NCBI GenBank assembly: GCA_033782935.1
Contig: JAWQEG010000259.1
Coordinates: 4,008,001 to 4,072,000, forward strand
Direction: 5' to 3'
Source: Petrolisthes cinctipes
Lineage: Eukaryota; Arthropoda; Malacostraca; Decapoda; Porcellanidae
Length of the DNA stretch: 64,000 nucleotides
This document shows, in pieces, positions 9,209 through 20,568 of this stretch (its first letter is position 1; each line of letters begins with the position of its first letter). Below the pieces are notes generated by a model. That model searched no databases. It saw nothing but the letters and a program-made list of their open reading frames with translations, and was not told the DNA's origin. Position numbers and translations under genes: made by a program.

Positions 9209-10033
9209 GTGTTAGAGTATTTTCAAAATACATGCTCAAAACATACTGAAAATCGATATTTTAGATGCCCAAAGTCAATATGTGCATGCATCTTCAGTAC
9301 CCGTTTATATCTCAAATTCAGGCTCAGAACACCCGAAAATTCAATATTTTGGGGTCCCAGAAGCAATCTGTACATGCCTACACAGTGCTAGAATATTTTC
9401 AAAATATAGGCTAAAAACATGCTAAAAATCGACATTTTAGGTGCCAAAAAATCGATATCTCAAATTCAGTCCCAAAACACCCGAAAATTCGATATTTAGA
9501 GGTCCCAGAAGGTATCTGTACATGCTTACTCCGTGTTAGAGTATTTTCAAAATACAGGCCAAAAACATACTGAAAATCGATCTTTTCGGTGCCCAAAAGT
9601 CGATATGTGCATGCATCTTTTGTACCCGTTTATATCTCAAATTCTGGCCCTAAACACCCAAAAATTCGATATTTTGGGGTCCCAGAAGCGATCTGTACAT
9701 GCCTACTCCGTGTTAGAGTATTTTCAAAATTCAGGCCCAAAACATGCTGAAAATCGATATTTTTGGTGCCCAAAGTCAATATGTGCATGTATCTTCTGTA
9801 CCCGTTTATATCTCAAATTCAGGCTCAAAACACCCGAAAATTCAATATTTTGGGGTCCCAGAAGCAATCTGTACATGCCTACTCAGTGCTAGAATATTTT
9901 CAAAATATAGGCTAAAAACATGCTAAAAATCGATATTTTAGGTGCCAAAAAGTCGATATCTCAAATTTAGTCCTAAAACACCCGAAAATTCGATATTTAG
10001 GGGTCCCAGAAGCGATCTGTACATGCATACTCC
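9209..10033 (+). repeat. Short 324-bp unit followed by one 501-bp unit
   Basis: 9209-9532 copies the mosaic unit at 4888-5211. 9533-10033 copies unit 5212, including gatcttttcggtgccc and gcatcttttgtaccc, until its C monomer. That C switches to gatattttagg, aaatttagtcctaaaac and aggggtcc, so the 4321-bp duplication ends near 9886. Confidence 0.88.
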
Positions 10034-10711
10034 GTGTTAGAGTATTTACAAAATACAGGCCAAAAACATCCTCAAAATCGATCTTTTAGGTGCCCAAAAG
10101 TCGATATGTGCATGCATCTTCTGTACCCGTTTATATCTCAAATTCTGGCCCTAAACACCCGAAAATTCGATATTTTGGGGTCCCAGAAGCGATCTGTACA
10201 TGCCTACTCCGTGTTAGAGTATTTTCAAAATTCAGGCCCAAAACATGCTGAAAATCGATATTTTTGGTGCCCAAAGTCAATATGTGTATGCATCTTCTTT
10301 ACTCGTTTATATCTCAAATTCAGGCTCAAAACACCCGAAAATTCGATATTTTGGGGTCCCAGAAGCGATCTGTACATGCCTACGCAGTGCTAGAATGTTT
10401 TCAAAATATAGGCTCAAAACATGCTCAAAATCGATATTTTAGGTGCCCAAAAGACGATATGTGCATGCATCTTCGGTACCCGTTTATATCTCAAATTCAG
10501 GCTCAAAACACCCGAAAATTCAATATTTTGGGGTCCCAGAAGCAATCTGTACATGCCTACTCAGTGCTAGAATATTTTCAAAATATAGGCTAAAAACATG
10601 CTAAAAATCGATATTTTAGGTGCCAAAAAGTCGATATCTCAAATTTAGTCCTAAAACACCCGAAAATTCGATATTTAGGGGTCCCAGAAGCGATCTGTAC
10701 ATGCATACTCC
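10034..10711 (+). repeat. Four-monomer unit (678 bp) containing a full-length C-like monomer
   Basis: The order is A1 (10034), B1 (10211), a 177-bp C-like monomer (10387) and C (10564). A1 carries agtatttacaaaatac and acatcctcaaaatcg, variants also found 678 bp downstream in the next unit. This is the only place where I see a C-type start followed by a complete 177-bp body. Confidence 0.88.
10387..10563 (+). repeat. Undeleted C-like monomer (177 bp)
   Basis: It begins with the C hallmark gtgctagaatg and atataggct, but reads caaaacatgctcaaaatcg (C: aaaaacatgctaaaaatcg). It keeps the 29-bp segment (gatatgtgcatgcatcttcg, gtacccgtttatat) that other C monomers lack, and its second half is A2-like (caggctcaaaac, ttcaatattttgggg). 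It may be a relic of the C ancestor before the deletion, or a C/A2 recombinant. The first-half variants (ggctcaaaacatgctcaaaa, aaaagacgatatg, cttcggtaccc), which I did not see elsewhere, mildly favour an old lineage. Confidence 0.7.
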
Positions 10712-13700
10712 GTGTTAGAGTATTTACAAAATACAGGCCAAAAACATCCTCAAAATCGATCTTTTAGGTGCCCAAAAGTCGATATGTGCATGCATCTTCT
10801 GTACCCGTTTATATATCAAATTCTGGCCCTAAACACCCGAAAATTCGATATTTTGGGGTCCCAGAAGCGATCTGTACATGCCTACTCCGTGTTAGAGTAT
10901 TTTCAAAATTCAGGCCCAAAACATGCTGAAAATCGATATTTTTGGTGCCCAAAGTCAATATGTGCATGTATCTTCTGTACCCGTTTATATCTCAAATTCA
11001 GGCTCAAAACACCCGAAAATTCAATATTTTGGGGTCCCAGAAGCAATCTGTACATGCCTACTCAGTGCTAGAATATTTTCAAAATATAGGCTAAAAACAT
11101 GCTAAAAATCGATCTTTTAGGTGCCAAAAAGTCGATATCTCAAATTCAGTCCCAAAACACCCGAAAATTCGATATTTAGGGGTCCCAGAAGCGATCTGTA
11201 CATGCCTACTCCGTGTTAGAGTATTTTCAAAATACATGCTCAAAACATACTGAAAATCGATCTTTTAGGTGCACAAAAGTCGATATGTGCATGCATCTTC
11301 AGTACCCGTTTATATCTCAAATTCAGGCTCAAAACACCCGAAAATTCAATATTTTGGGGTCCCAGAAGCAATTTGAACATGCCTACTCAGTGTTAGAGTA
11401 TTTTCAAAATACAGGCCCAAAACATGCTGAAAATCGATATTTTAGATGCCCAAAGTCAATATGTGCATGTATCTTCTGTACCCGTTTATATCTCAAATTC
11501 AGGCTCAAAACACCCGAAAATTCAATTTTTTGGGGTCCCAGAAGCAATCTGTACACGCCTACACAGTGCTAGAATATTTTCAAAATATAGACTAAAAACA
11601 TGCTAAAAATCGACATTTTAGGTGCCAAAAAATCGATATCTCAAATTCAGTCCCAAAACACCCGAAAATTCGATATTTAGAGGTCCCAGAAGGTATCTGT
11701 ACATGCCTACTCCGTGTTAGAGTATTTTCAAAATACAGGCCAAAAACATACTGAAAATCGATCTTTTAGGTGCCCAAAAGTCGGTATGTGTATGCATCTT
11801 CTGTACCCGTTTATATCTCAAATTCAGGCTCAAAACACCCGAAAATTCAATATTTTGGGGTCCCAGAAGCAATCTGTACATGCCTACTCAGTGTTAGAGT
11901 ATTTTCAAAATACAGGCCCAAAACATGCTGAAAATCGATATTTTTAGTGCCCAAAGTCAATATGTGCATGTATCTTTTGTACCCGTTTATTTCTCAAATT
12001 CAGGCTCAAAACACCCGAAAATTCAATATTTTGGGGTCCCAGAAGCAATCTGTACATGCCTACACAGAGCTAGAATATTTTCAAAATATAGGCTAAAAAC
12101 ATGCTAAAAATCGACATTTTAGGTGCCAAAAAAACGATATCTCAAATTCAGTACCAAAACACCCGAAAATTCGATATTTAGAGGTCCCAGAAGGTATCTG
12201 TACCTCCGTGTTAGAGTATTTTCAAAATACAGGCCAAAAACATACTGAAAATCGATCTTTTAGGTGCCCAAAAGTCGATATGTGCATGCATCCTCTGTAC
12301 CCGTTTATATCTCAAATTCTGGCCCTAAACACCCGAAAATTCGATATTTTGGGGTCCCAGAACCGATCTGTACATGCCTACTCTGTGTTAGAGTATTTTC
12401 AAAATTCAGGCCCAAAACATGCTGAAAATCGATATTTTTGGTGCCTAAAGTCAATATGTGCATGTATCTTCTGTACCCGTTTATATCTCAAATTCAGGCT
12501 CAAAACACCCGAATATTCAATATTTTGGGGTCCCAGAAGCAATCCGTACATGCCTACTCAGTGCTAGAATATTTTCAAAATATAGGCTAAAAACATGCTA
12601 AAAATCGATATTATAGGTGCCAAAAAATCGATATCTCAAATTCAGTCCAATAACACCCGAAAATTCGATATTTAGAGGTCCCAGAAGGTATCTGTACATG
12701 CCTACTCCGTGTTAGAGTATTTTCAAAATACAGGCCAAAAACATACTGAAAATCGATCTTTTAGGTGCCCAAAAGTCGATATGTGCATGCATCTTCTGTA
12801 CCCGTTTATATCTCAAATTCTGGCCCTAAACACCCGAAAATTCGATATTTTGGGGTCCCAGAAGCGATCTGTACACCCTACTCCGTGTTAGAGTATTTTC
12901 AAAATTCAGGCCCAAAACATGCTGAAAATCGATATTTTTGGTGCCCAAAGTCAATATGTGCATGTATCTTCTGTACCCGTTTATATCTCAAATTCAGGCT
13001 CAAAACACCCGAAAATTCAATATTTTGGGGTCCCAGAAGCAATCTGTACATGCCTACTCAGTGCTAGAATATTTTCAAAATATAGGCTAAAAACATGCTA
13101 AAAATCGATCTTTTAGGTGCCAAAAAGTCGATATCTCAAATTCAGTCCCAAAACACCCGAAAATTCGATATTTAGGGGTCCCAGAAGCGATCTGTACATG
13201 CCTACTCCGTGTTAGAGTATTTTCAAAATACATGCTCAAAACATACTGAAAATCGATCTTTTAGGTGCACAAAAGTCGATATGTGCATGCATCTTCAGTA
13301 CCCGTTTATATCTCAAATTCAGGCTCAAAACACCCGAAAATTCAATATTTTGGGGTCCCAGAAGCAATCTGTACATGCCTACTCAGTGTTAGAGTATTTT
13401 CAAAATTCAGGCCCAAAACATGCTGAAAATCGATATTTTTGGTGCCCAAAGTCAATATGTGCATGTATCTTCTGTACCCGTTTATATCTCAAATTCAGGC
13501 TCAAAACACCCGAAAATTCAATATTTTGGGGTCCCAGAAGCAATCTGTACATGCCTACTCAGTGCTAGAATATTTTCAAAATATAGGCTAAAAACATGCT
13601 AAAAATCGACATTTTAGGTACCAAAAAATCGATATCTCAAATTCAGTCCCAAAACACCCGAAAATTCGATATTTAGAGGTCCCAGAAGGTATCTGTACAT

Positions 13701-14210
13701 GCCTACTCCGTGTTAAAGTATTTTCAAAATACAGGCCATAAACATACTGAAAATTGATCTCTTAGGTGCCCAAAAGTCGATATGTGCATGCATCTTCTGT
13801 ACCCGTTTATATCTCAAATTCTGGCCCTAAACACCCAAAAATTCGATATTTTGGGGTCCCAGAAGCGATCTGTACATGCCTACTCCGTGTTAGAGTATTT
13901 TCAAAATTCATGCCCAAAACATGCTGAAAATCGATATTTTTGGTGCCCAAAGTCAATATGTGCATGTATCTTCTGTACCCGTTTATATCTCAAATTCAGG
14001 CTCAAAACATCCGAAAATTCAATATTTTGGGGTCCCAGAAGCAATCTGTACATGCCTACTCAGTGCTAGAATATTTTCAAAATATAGGCTAAAAACATGC
14101 TAAAAATCGATCTTTTAGGTGCCAAAAAGTCGATATCTCAAATTCAGTCCCAAAACACCCGAAAATTCGATATTTAGGGGTCCCAGAAGCGATCTGTACA
14201 TGCCTACTAC
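10712..14210 (+). repeat. Regular I/II tract with small indels
   Basis: Units start at 10712, 11213, 11714 (494 bp, seven bases lost in gtatctgtacctccgtg), 12208, 12709 (500 bp, one base lost in gtacaccctactcc), 13209 and 13710. Units 12208 and 12709 are both type I, so the alternation slips once. Unit 13710 starts gtgttaaag and has ggccataaac. Confidence 0.88.
10889..11713 (+). repeat. Duplicated segment, partner 3562-4386
   Basis: Carries the private variants caatttgaacatgcc, gtacacgcctacac and atagactaaaaac of 3562-4386 at a 7327-bp offset. A copy-specific change is ttcaattttttgggg near 11523. Confidence 0.82.
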
Positions 14211-15714
14211 GTTTTAGAGTATTTTCAAAATATATGCTCAAAACATACTGAAAATCGATCTTTTAGGTGCACAAAAGTCGATATGTGCATGCATCTTCAG
14301 TACCCGTTTATATCTCAAATTCAGGCTCAAAACACCCGAAAATTCAATATTTTGGGGTCCCAGAAGCAATCTGTACATGCCTACTCAGTGCTAGAATATT
14401 TTCAAAATATAGGCTAAAAACATGCTAAAAATCGATCTTTTAGGTGCCAAAAAGTCGATATCTCAAATTCAGTCCCAAAACACCCGAAAATTCGATATTT
14501 AGGGGTCCCAGAAGCGATCTGTACATGCCTACTCCGTGTTAGAGTATTTTCAAAATACATGCTCAAAACATACTGAAAATCGATCTTTTAGGTGCACAAA
14601 AGTCGATATGTGCATGCATCTTCAGTACCCGTTTATATCTCAAATTCAGGCTCAAAACACCCGAAAATTCAATATTTTGGGGTCCCAGAAGCAATCTGTA
14701 CATGCCTACTCAGTGTTAGAGTATTTTCAAAATTCAGGCCCAAAACATGCTGAAAATCGATATTTTTGGTGCCCAAAGTCAATATGTGCATGTATCTTCT
14801 GTACCCGTTTATATCTCAAATTCAGGCTCAAAACACCCGAAAATTCAATATTTTGGGGTCCCAGAAGCAATCTGTACATGCCTACTCAGTGCTAGAATAT
14901 TTTCAAAATATAGGCTAAAAACATGCTAAAAATCGACATTTTAGGTACCAAAAAATCGATATCTCAAATTCAGTCCCAAAACACCCGAAAATTCGATATT
15001 TAGAGGTCCCAGAAGGTATCTGTACATGCCTACTTCGTGTTAAAGTATTTTCAAAATACAGGCCATAAACATACTGAAAATTGATCTCTTAGGTGCCCAA
15101 AAGTCGATATGTGCATGCATCTTCTGTACCCGTTTATATCTCAAATTCTGGCCCTAAACACCCAAAAATTCGATATTTTGGGGTCCCAGAAGCGATGTGT
15201 ACATGCCTACTCCGTGTTAGAGTATTTTCAAAATTCATGCCCAAAACATGCTGAAAATCGATATTTTTGGTGCCCAAAGTCAATATGTGCATGTATCTTC
15301 TGTACCCGTTTATATCTCAAATTCAGGCTCAAAACATCCGAAAATTCAATATTTTGGGGTCCCAGAAGCAATCTGTACATGCCTACTCAGTGCTAGAATA
15401 TTTTCAAAATATAGGCTAAAAACATGCTAAAAATCGATCTTTTAGGTGCCAAAAAGTCGATATCTCAAATTCAGTCCCAAAACACCCGAAAATTCGATAT
15501 TTAGGGGTCCCAGAAGCGATCTGTACATGCCTACTACGTTTTAGAGTATTTTCAAAATATATGCTCAAAACATACTGAAAATCGATCTTTTAGGTGCACA
15601 AAAGTCGATATGTGCATGCATCTTCAGTACCCGTTTATATCTCAAATTCAGGCTCAAAACACCCGAAAATTCAATATTTTGGGGTCCCAGAAGCAATCTG
15701 TACATGCCTACTCA
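13061..15714 (+). repeat. Direct tandem duplication, 2 x 1327 bp
   Basis: 13061-14387 and 14388-15714 are adjacent and equal in length. Both begin with C1 and end with the A2 variant gttttagag / caaaatatatgctc. They share gtgttaaag, ggccataaac, attgatctcttagg, ttcatgcccaaaac and aaaacatccg. A visible difference is gaagcgatctg versus gaagcgatgtg (near 15195). The period is not a multiple of 501, because the joint fuses A2 to C. Confidence 0.88.
14211..14535 (+). repeat. A2-C two-monomer unit (325 bp) at a duplication joint
   Basis: A2 at 14211-14387 (gttttagag, caaaatatatgctc) passes directly into C1 at 14388-14535 without a B. The joint at 14387/14388 is where the 1327-bp tandem duplication 13061-14387 / 14388-15714 meets. 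Confidence 0.88.
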
Positions 15715-17040
15715 GTGTTAGAGTATTTTCAAAATACAGGCCCAAAACATGCTGAAAATAGATATTTTAGATGCCCAAAGTCAATATGTGCATGTATCTT
15801 CTGTACCCGTTTATATCTCAAATTCAGGCTCAAAACACCCGAAAATTCAATATTTTGGGGTCCCAAAAGCAATCTGTACATGCCTACACAGTGCTAGAAT
15901 ATTTTCAAAATATAGGCTAAAAACATGCTAAAAATCGACATTTTAGGTGCCAAAAAATCGATATCTCAAATTCAGTCCCAAAACACCCGAAAATTCGATA
16001 TTTAGAGGTCCCAGAAGGTATCTGTACATGCTTAATCCGTGTTAGAGTATTTTCAAAATACAGGCCAAAAACATACTGAAAATCGATCTTTTAGGTGCCC
16101 AAAAGTCGATATGTGCATGCATCTTCTGTACCCGTTTATATCTCAAATTCTGGCCCTAAACACCCGAAAATTCGATATTTTGGGGTCCCAGAAGCGATCT
16201 GTACATGCCTACTCCGTGTTAGAGTATTTTCAAAATTAAGGCCCAAAACATGATGAAAATCGATATTTTTGGTGCCCAAAGTCAATATGTGCATGTATCT
16301 TCTGTACCCGTTTATATCTCAAATTCAGGCTCAAAACACCCGAAAATTCAATATTTTGGGGTCCCAGAAGCAATCTGTACATGCCTACTCAGTGCTAGAA
16401 TATTTTCAAAATATAGGCTAAAAACATGCTAAAAATCGATCTTTTAGGTGCCAAAAAGTCGATATCTCAAATTCAGTCCCAAAACACCCGAAAATTCGAT
16501 ATTTAGGGGTCCCAGAAGCGATCTGTACATGCCTACTCCGTTTTAGAGTATTTTCAAAATACATGCTCAAAACATACTGAAAATCGATCTTTTAGGTGCA
16601 CAAAAGTCGATATGTGCATGCATCTTCAGTACCCGCTTATATCTCAAATTCAGGCTCAAAACACCCGAAAATTCAATATTTTGGGGTCCCAGAAGCAATC
16701 TGTACATGCCTACTCAGTGTTAGAGTATTTTCAAAATACATGCCCAAAACATGCTGAAAATCGATATTTTAGATGCCCAAAGTCAATATGTGCATGTATC
16801 TTCTGTACCCGTTTATATCTCAAATTCAGGCTCAAAACACCCGAAAATTCAATATTTTGGGGTCCCAGAAGCAATCTGTACATGCCTACACAGTGCTAGA
16901 ATATTTTCAAAATATAGGCTAAAAACATGCTAAAAATCGACATTTTAGGTGCCAAAAAATCGATATCTTAAATTCAGTCCCAAAACACCCGAAAATTCGA
17001 TATTTAGAGGTCCCAGAAGGTATCTGTACATACCTACTCC
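14536..17040 (+). repeat. Regular I/II tract
   Basis: Five 501-bp units start at 14536, 15037, 15538, 16039 and 16540. Type II A monomers at 15538 and 16540 start gttttagag. Unit 16039 has acatgatgaaaatcg in B. The C of 16540 has gatatcttaaattc and ends acatacctactcc. Confidence 0.9.
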
Positions 17041-17709
17041 GTGTTAGAGTATTTTGAAAATACAGGCCAAAAACATACTGAAAATCGATCTTTTAGGTGC
17101 CCAAAAGTCGATATGTGCATGCATCTTCTGTACCCGTTTATATCTCAAATTCAGGCTCAAAACACCCGAAAATTCAATATTTTGGGGTCCCAGAAGCAAT
17201 CTGTACATGCCTACTCAGTGTTTGAGTATTTTCAAAATACAGGCCAAAAACATACTGAAAATCGATCTTTTAGGTGCCCAAAAGTCGATATGTGCATGCA
17301 TCTTCTGTACCCGTTTATATCTCAAATTCTGGCCCTAAACACCCGAAAATTCGATATTTAGAGGTCCCAGAAGCGATCTGTACATGCCTACTCCATGTTA
17401 GGGTATTTTCAAAATACAGGCCAAAAACATACTGAAAATCGATCTTTTAGGTGCCCAAAAGTCGATATGTGCATGCATCTTCTGTACCCGTTTATATCTC
17501 AAATTCAGGCTCAAAACACCCGAAAATTCAATATTTTGGGGTCCCAGAAGCAATCAGTACAGTGCTAGAATATTTTCAAAATATAGACTAAAAACATGCT
17601 AAAAATCGATCTTTTAGGTGCCAAAAAGTCTATATCTCAAATTCAGTCCCAAAACACTCGAAAATTCGATATTTAGAGGTCCCAGAAGCGATCTGTACAT
17701 GCCTACTCC
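17041..17709 (+). repeat. Scrambled tract: three A-type monomers then C (669 bp)
   Basis: 17041-17217 is an A1 front with an A2 back. 17218-17394 is A1 ending gatatttagaggtcc, a C2-like tail. 17395-17561 starts atgttaggg, has an A1 front and A2 back, and lacks 10 bp (167 bp). C fills 17562-17709. There is no B monomer. This marks the entry to the rearranged central region. Confidence 0.85.
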
Positions 17710-18010
17710 GTGTTAGAGTATTTTCAAAATACAGGCCAAAAACATACTGAAAATCGATCTTTTAGGTGCCCAAAAGTCGATATGTGATTGCATCTTCTGT
17801 ACCCGTTTATATCTCACATTCTGGCCCTAAACACCCGAAAATTCAATATTTTGGGGTCCCAGAAGCGATCTGTACATGCCTACTCCGTGTTAGAGTATTT
17901 TCAAAATTCAGGCCCAAAACATGCTGAAAATCGATCTTTTAGGTGCACAAAAGTCGATATGTGCATGCATCTTCAGTACCCGTTTATATCTCAAATTCAG
18001 GCTCAAAACA

Positions 18011-18033
18011 CCCGAAAATTCGATATTTTCGGG
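18011..18033 (+). repeat. Perfect 9-bp-stem hairpin (variant of the monomer dyad)
   Basis: CCCGAAAAT, a five-base loop TCGAT, then ATTTTCGGG. In ordinary A and B monomers the second arm is ATTTTGGGG, leaving one G-G mismatch in the stem. Here a G-to-C change completes the dyad. The same change also gives TTCG(7N)CGGG at CENP-B-box spacing (18018-18034). It lies in a B1/A2 mosaic monomer. Confidence 0.8.
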
Positions 18034-18711
18034 TCCCAGAAGCGATCTGTACATGCCTACTCCGTGTTAGAGTATTTTCAAAATTCAGGCCCAAAACATG
18101 CTGAAAATCGATATTTTTGGTGCCCAAAGTCAATATGTGCATGTATCTTCTGTACCCGTTTATATCTCAAATTCAGGCTCAAAACAACCGAAAATTCAAT
18201 ATTTTGGGGTCCCAGAAGCAATCTGTACATGCCTACTCAGTGCTAGAATATTTTCAAAATATAGGCTAAAAACATGTTAAAAATCGATCTTTTAGGTGCC
18301 AAAAAGTCGATATCTCAAATTCAGTCCCAAAACACCCGAAAATTCGATATTTAGGGGTCCCAGAAGCGATCTGTAAATGCCTACTCCGTGTTAGAGTATT
18401 TTCAAAATATATGCTCAAAACATACTGAAAATCGATCTTTTAGGTGCACAAAAGTCGATATGTGCATGCATCTTCAGTACCCGTTTATATCTCAAATTCA
18501 GGCTCAAAACACCCGAAAATTCAATATTTTGGGGTCCCAGAAGCAATCTGTACATGCCTACTCAGTGTTAGAGTATTTTCAAAATATAGGCTAAAAACAT
18601 GCTAAAAATCGACATTTTAGGTGCCAAAAATCGATATCTCAAATTCAGTCCCAAAACACCCGAAAATACGATATTTAGAGGTCCCAGAAGGTATCTGTAC
18701 ATGCCTACTCC

Positions 18712-19242
18712 GTGTTAGAGTATTTTCAAAATACAGGCCAAAAACATACTGAAAATCGATCTTTTAGTTGCCCAAAAGTCGATATGTGCATGCTTCTTCT
18801 GTACCCGTTTATATCTCAAATTCAGGCGCAAAACAACGGAAAATTCGATATTTAGGGGTCCCAGAAGCGATCTGTACATGCCTACTCCGTGTTAGAGTAT
18901 TTTCAAAATTCAGGCCCAAAACATGCTGAAAATCGATCTTTTAGGTGCACAAAAGTCGATATGTGCATGCGTCTTCAGTACCCGTTTATATCTCAAATTC
19001 AGGCTCAAAACAACGGAAAATTCGATATTTTGGGGTCCCAGAAGCGATCTGTACATGCCTACTCCGTGTTAGAGTATTTTCAAAATTCAGGCCCAAAACA
19101 TGCTGAAAATCGATCTTTTAGGTGCACAAAAGTCGATATGTGCATGCATCTTCAGTACCCGTTTATATCTCAAATTCAGGCTCAAAACAACGGAAATTTC
19201 GATATTTTGGGGTCCCAGAAGCGATCTGTACATGCCTACTCC
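18712..19242 (+). repeat. Triplicated 177-bp monomer carrying the ACAACGG variant
   Basis: Three consecutive A-type monomers (18712, 18889, 19066) carry aaaacaacgga where other monomers have aaaacacccga. Neighbouring B monomers at 18064 and 19243 have acaaccg. The variant has spread within a few adjacent monomers, which is single-monomer tandem amplification. It removes the CCC arm of the usual hairpin. A copy lies at 22750-23279. Confidence 0.85.
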
Positions 19243-20568
19243 GTGTTAGAGTATTTTCAAAATTCAGGTCCAAAACATGCTGAAAATCGATATTTTTGGT
19301 GCCCAAAGTCAATATGTGCATGTATCTTCTGTACCCGTTTATATCTCAAATTCAGGCTCAAAACAACCGAAAATTCAATATTTTGGGGTCCCAGAAGCAA
19401 TCTGTACATGCCTACTCAGTGCTAGAATATTTTCAAAATATAGGCTAAAAACATGCTAAAAATCGATCTTTTAGGTGCCAAAAAGTCGATATCTCAAATT
19501 CAGTCCCAAAACTCCCGAAAATTCGATATTTAGGGGTCCCAGAAGCGATCTGTACATGCCTACTCCGTTTTAGAGTATTTTCAAAATACATGCTCAAAAC
19601 ATACTGAAAATCGATCTTTTAGGTGCACAAAAGTCGATATGTGCATGCATCTTCAGTACCCGTTTATATCTCAAATTCAGGCTCAAAACACCCGAAAATT
19701 CAATATTTTGGGGTCCCAGAAGCAATCTGTACATGCCTACTCAGTGTTAGAGTATTTTCAAAATGCAGGCCCAAAACATGCTGAAAATCAATATTTTAGA
19801 TGCCCAAAGTCAATATGTGCATGTATCTTCTGTACCCGTTTATATCTCAAATTCAGGCTCAAAACACCCGAAAATTTAATATTTTGGGGTCCCAGAAGCA
19901 ATCTGTACATGCCTACACAGTGCTAGAATATTTTCAAATTATAGGCTAAAAACATGCTAAAAATCGACATTTTAGGTGCCAAAAAATCGATATCTCAAAT
20001 TCAGTCCCAAAACACCCGAAAATTCGATATTTAGGGGTCCCAGAAGCGATCTGTACATGCCTACTCCGTGTTAGAGTATTTTCAAAATACATGCTCAAAA
20101 CATACTGAAAATCGATCTTTTAGGTGCACAAAAGTCGATATGTGCATGCATCTTCAGTACCCTTTTATATCTCAAATTCAGGCTCAAAACACCCGAAAAT
20201 TCAATATTTTGGGGTCCCAGAAGCAATCTGTACATGCCTACTCAGTGTTAAAGTATTTTCAAAATACAGGTCCAAAACATGCTGAAAATCGATATTTTAG
20301 ATGCCCAAAGTCAATATGTGCATGTATCTTCTGTACCCGTTTATATCTCAAATTCAGGCTCAAAACACCCGAAAATTCAATATTTTGGGGTCCCAGAAGC
20401 AATCTGTACATGCCTACACAGTGCTAGAATATTTTCAAAATATAGGCTAAAAACATGCTGAAAATCGATCTTTTAGGTGCCAAAAAATCGATATCTCAAA
20501 TTCAGTCCCAAAACACCCGAAAATTCGATATTTAGAGGTCCCAGAAGGTATCTGTACATGCCTACTCC

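Larger units (their letters stand above)
7205..9885 (+). repeat. Duplicated block, copy 2 (partner 2884-5564)
   Basis: Same unit series and private variants as 2884-5564. Copy-specific changes include acatggtaaaaatcg near 7593, gtcttagag near 7883, ggtgcgcaaaag near 8265, gcatcgtcagtaccc near 8790 and caaattatggccc near 8818. Confidence 0.87.
17710..20568 (+). repeat. Rearranged block, copy 1 of the 4038-bp-spaced duplication
   Basis: Units are 17710 (678 bp: A1, B1/A2 mosaic, B1, C1), 18388 (324 bp: A2, C with a gtgttagag start), 18712 (855 bp: three A-type monomers, B1, C1), 19567 and 20068 (501 bp each). Private marks are tctcacattctggcc, gatattttcgggtccc, caacggaaaattcg in the three A-type monomers, aaaactcccg, and caaattatagg. 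The same series recurs at 21748-24605. Confidence 0.9.
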
